Part shown: piece after piece, positions 5,947-7,048 of the stretch | How positions within the stretch are numbered: position 1 is the stretch's first letter | How the letters are laid out: every line of letters starts with the position of its first letter | NCBI RefSeq assembly: GCF_029762515.1 | Contig: NZ_JARVGN010000077.1 | Location: 1 to 7,048, forward strand | Length of the DNA: 7,048 nt | Direction: 5' to 3' | DNA from: Methanocalculus sp. | GTDB lineage: Archaea > Halobacteriota > Methanomicrobia > Methanomicrobiales > Methanocorpusculaceae | Notes under the pieces: generated by a model | Seen by the model: only the letters and a program-made list of their open reading frames with translations | Databases searched by the model: none | What the model was told of the DNA's origin: nothing | Program-made: the position numbers and the translations under genes

Positions 5947-6635
5947 ACCAGGATCCCAAGGAGCATTATGCCGATGATCGGGCCGATTGATGCAAGCCCG
6001 ATTAACCCGAATCCGTCAGTCAGTGCTGATCTACCGGCAAGAACCGAGCTCAGGCCGATTCCAAGAGCGAGGATGAAGGGAACCGTGAGCGGTCCCGTCG
6101 TCACCCCCCCTGCATCATAGGCGATCTGCAGGTAATCAGCCGGAGTAAATAATGCCAGAATGATGACAAGCAGGTACCCTCCGGTAAAGAGCCAGGTAAT
6201 GGGAACACCAACGACGATCCTGAGCATCGCAAGTGCGACGAAGATCCCAACACCTGCTGCAATTGAGAGGATCATCGGGTCGCGAGCGATTCCACCATTT
6301 GAGACTATCTCGACCATATTCGTCAGCACACGCACATCCGGCTCTGCGACTGTGGCAAGGAACCCAAAGAAGAAGGCAATACAGATGACCAGATAGATGG
6401 ATCCATGTTTTGGGAGATCGGATCCGATCGCCTCACCCATCGGAAGAAGACCGTTATTCACCCCAATCAGGAAGAGCGTAATGCCGGCGGTAAGCATGAT
6501 AACCCCCAGAGCATAGTTGACCAGATCTGAAACCGGTGAACTGGTGAGAACTGCAAGGACGATCAATACAATGAGGGCAATAGGTGCCACTGCCTGAATG
6601 ACCTCTTTTAATGTTTCACGCCCTTCACTCAACAT
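5943..6635 (-). CDS. DUF1538 integral membrane protein, first subunit
   Basis: A 230-residue polytopic membrane protein, first gene of the three-gene leftward operon. Hydrophobic segments lie at roughly 12-31, 38-60, 79-97, 121-143, 146-165, 182-203 and 209-230. The DUF1538 signatures match those of its partner: AEPDVRVL (97-104), YDAGGVTTGPLTVPF (173-187) and DGFGLIGLASIGPI (207-220). It differs by an extra acidic residue in AEPDVR (partner AEPAVR), a short N-terminal amphipathic stretch (SEGRETLKEVIQ) and no basic C-terminal tail, so the two subunits are probably not interchangeable. The start at 6635 has only a weak AGGA site directly before it. A TATA-like box near 6729-6736 could drive the operon with a leader of about 70 bases. 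Substrate unproven; an ion or proton-coupled transporter is the best guess. Confidence 0.9.
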   Translation of the reverse strand: MLSEGRETLKEVIQAVAPIALIVLIVLAVLTSSPVSDLVNYALGVIMLTAGITLFLIGVNNGLLPMGEAIGSDLPKHGSIYLVICIAFFFGFLATVAEPDVRVLTNMVEIVSNGGIARDPMILSIAAGVGIFVALAMLRIVVGVPITWLFTGGYLLVIILALFTPADYLQIAYDAGGVTTGPLTVPFILALGIGLSSVLAGRSALTDGFGLIGLASIGPIIGIMLLGILV

Positions 6636-6704
6636 TCCTGTTCCATCCTGCCTGTTCCTTCATGAGCCATACTGAAACCGGATGCCAGCCATCACATGTA
6701 TCGG

Positions 6705-6711
6705 AAAAAAA
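6705..6711 (-). terminator. T7 tract in the 6636-6787 intergenic region
   Basis: The 152-base gap between the RraA-like stop and the DUF1538 operon start holds no convincing gene. On the minus strand it contains T7 here and T6 at 6756-6751, both downstream of the RraA-like stop. Oligo-T runs terminate transcription in archaea. The T7 tract lies close to where the operon transcript would begin, so the T6 run is the better terminator for the RraA-like gene and this one may be incidental. Confidence 0.3.
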
Positions 6712-6728
6712 CTGTATCCGGGTCTGGA

Positions 6729-6736
6729 TGTATATT
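6729..6736 (-). promoter_or_regulatory. Candidate TATA box for the DUF1538/P-II operon
   Basis: On the minus strand AATATACA, within GGTGAATATACATCC, is the most TATA-like element upstream of the start at 6635. It predicts transcription from about 6706 and a leader of about 70 bases. No clear operator repeat was found in that leader. Confidence 0.3.
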
Positions 6737-6750
6737 CACCCTGAAATCGT

Positions 6751-6756
6751 AAAAAA
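6751..6756 (-). terminator. T6 tract, candidate terminator of the RraA-like gene
   Basis: On the minus strand CCTGTTTTTTACG lies about 32 bases after the TAA at 6790-6788 and before the candidate promoter of the DUF1538 operon. No stable hairpin precedes it, as is common for archaeal termination. Confidence 0.35.
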
Positions 6757-6787
6757 CAGGTGGTTGTCAGATATTGTAGGAAGATGT

Positions 6788-7048
6788 TTACTGCTTCTCC
6801 CACCTGAGCAGATCCATCACAACCGAGAGGGTTGATCCCCGCCGTATCTCTTCGCGCAGCCGCTCTTCGGTTTTAAAAACCTCAACTGCGCGGCGGCTGA
6901 TCTCATAGGCATGCTCTTTTGGAATGACGACGACTCCGCTTCCATCCCCGATGATCCAGTCCCCCGGACGAACCGCCTGTCCGCAGCACCGAATCTCAGG
7001 ATTGATCTCACCAAACCCTTTCGGCTCACCGGCATTTGGGACTGCTGC
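6788..7048 (-). CDS. RraA-like protein, C-terminal part (possibly Hps-RraA fusion)
   Basis: The last 86 codons of a gene whose start lies beyond the right edge; the frame is open from 7048 to the TAA at 6790-6788. The RraA/HMG aldolase-like fold is shown by VRPGDWIIGDGSGVVVIPKEHAYEISRRA (about residues 26-54 of the fragment), the typical strand-turn-strand before the last helices, and by a charged C-terminal helix (TEERLREEIRRG). NAGEPKGFGEINPEI upstream of this resembles the archaeal version fused behind 3-hexulose-6-phosphate synthase, which makes ribulose 5-phosphate from formaldehyde chemistry run in reverse in methanogens. The fusion cannot be confirmed because the N-terminal part is outside the window; a stand-alone RraA-like protein is the alternative. 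The gene is separated from the DUF1538 operon by 152 bases and appears unrelated to it. Confidence 0.83.
   Translation of the reverse strand, partial: AAVPNAGEPKGFGEINPEIRCCGQAVRPGDWIIGDGSGVVVIPKEHAYEISRRAVEVFKTEERLREEIRRGSTLSVVMDLLRWEKQ

Noticed and set aside
1600..5960. Recurring GATCCCAAG-type words at about 1604, 2311, 5058, 5246 and 5949
   Set aside because: Several of these are the reverse complement of codons for Leu-Gly-Ile in leftward genes, and the others fall in ordinary coding sequence; spacing is irregular, so this is codon usage and not a repeat family.
6611..6835. Plus-strand open frame of 74 codons across the intergenic region
   Set aside because: It overlaps the ends of genes on both sides, has no ribosome site, and a His/Cys-rich composition with no recognisable domain.

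Overview
The window looks like a stretch of a euryarchaeal methanogen chromosome, most likely Methanomicrobiales or a close relative. This is inferred from gene content: two adjacent AMP-forming aryl-CoA ligases coupled to a double-ACT protein, the C-terminus of an RraA-like domain of the kind fused to hexulose-6-phosphate synthase in these methanogens, a DUF1538 pair with a P-II-like partner, and small membrane or lipoproteins whose TATA-like boxes sit about 25-30 bases before the start codon. Shine-Dalgarno sites of the GGAGG/GGTGA type occur inside the operons. The species cannot be fixed from the sequence alone.

Layout. 1-851 (-): 5' part of a gene running off the left edge, encoding a degenerate methyltransferase-like protein. 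922-1524 (+): lipoprotein, divergent from it across 70 bases, ending in a hairpin/T-tract terminator. 1543-1734 (-): very small two-helix membrane protein. 1850-4871 (+): operon of two aryl-CoA ligase paralogues and a tandem-ACT protein, each pair overlapping as TGATG. 4874-6635 (-): second operon, two DUF1538 membrane proteins and a P-II-like protein, each pair overlapping as ATGA and converging on the ligase operon with 2 bases between stop codons. 6636-6787: a 152-base intergenic region with T-tracts and a TATA-like box. 6788-7048 (-): 3' end of an RraA-like gene entering from the right.

How the genes work together. The ligase operon probably activates aryl acetates (phenylacetate, indoleacetate or similar) to CoA thioesters. 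In methanogens these can be reductively carboxylated to aromatic 2-oxoacids and so become aromatic amino acids; the ACT protein is the likely amino-acid-sensing partner. The DUF1538 operon reads as a two-subunit membrane transporter with its own P-II-type cytosolic regulator, which carries an unusual N-terminal CxxC. There are no tRNA or rRNA genes, CRISPR arrays or insertion sequences that I can see, and no gene-free stretch over 300 bases.
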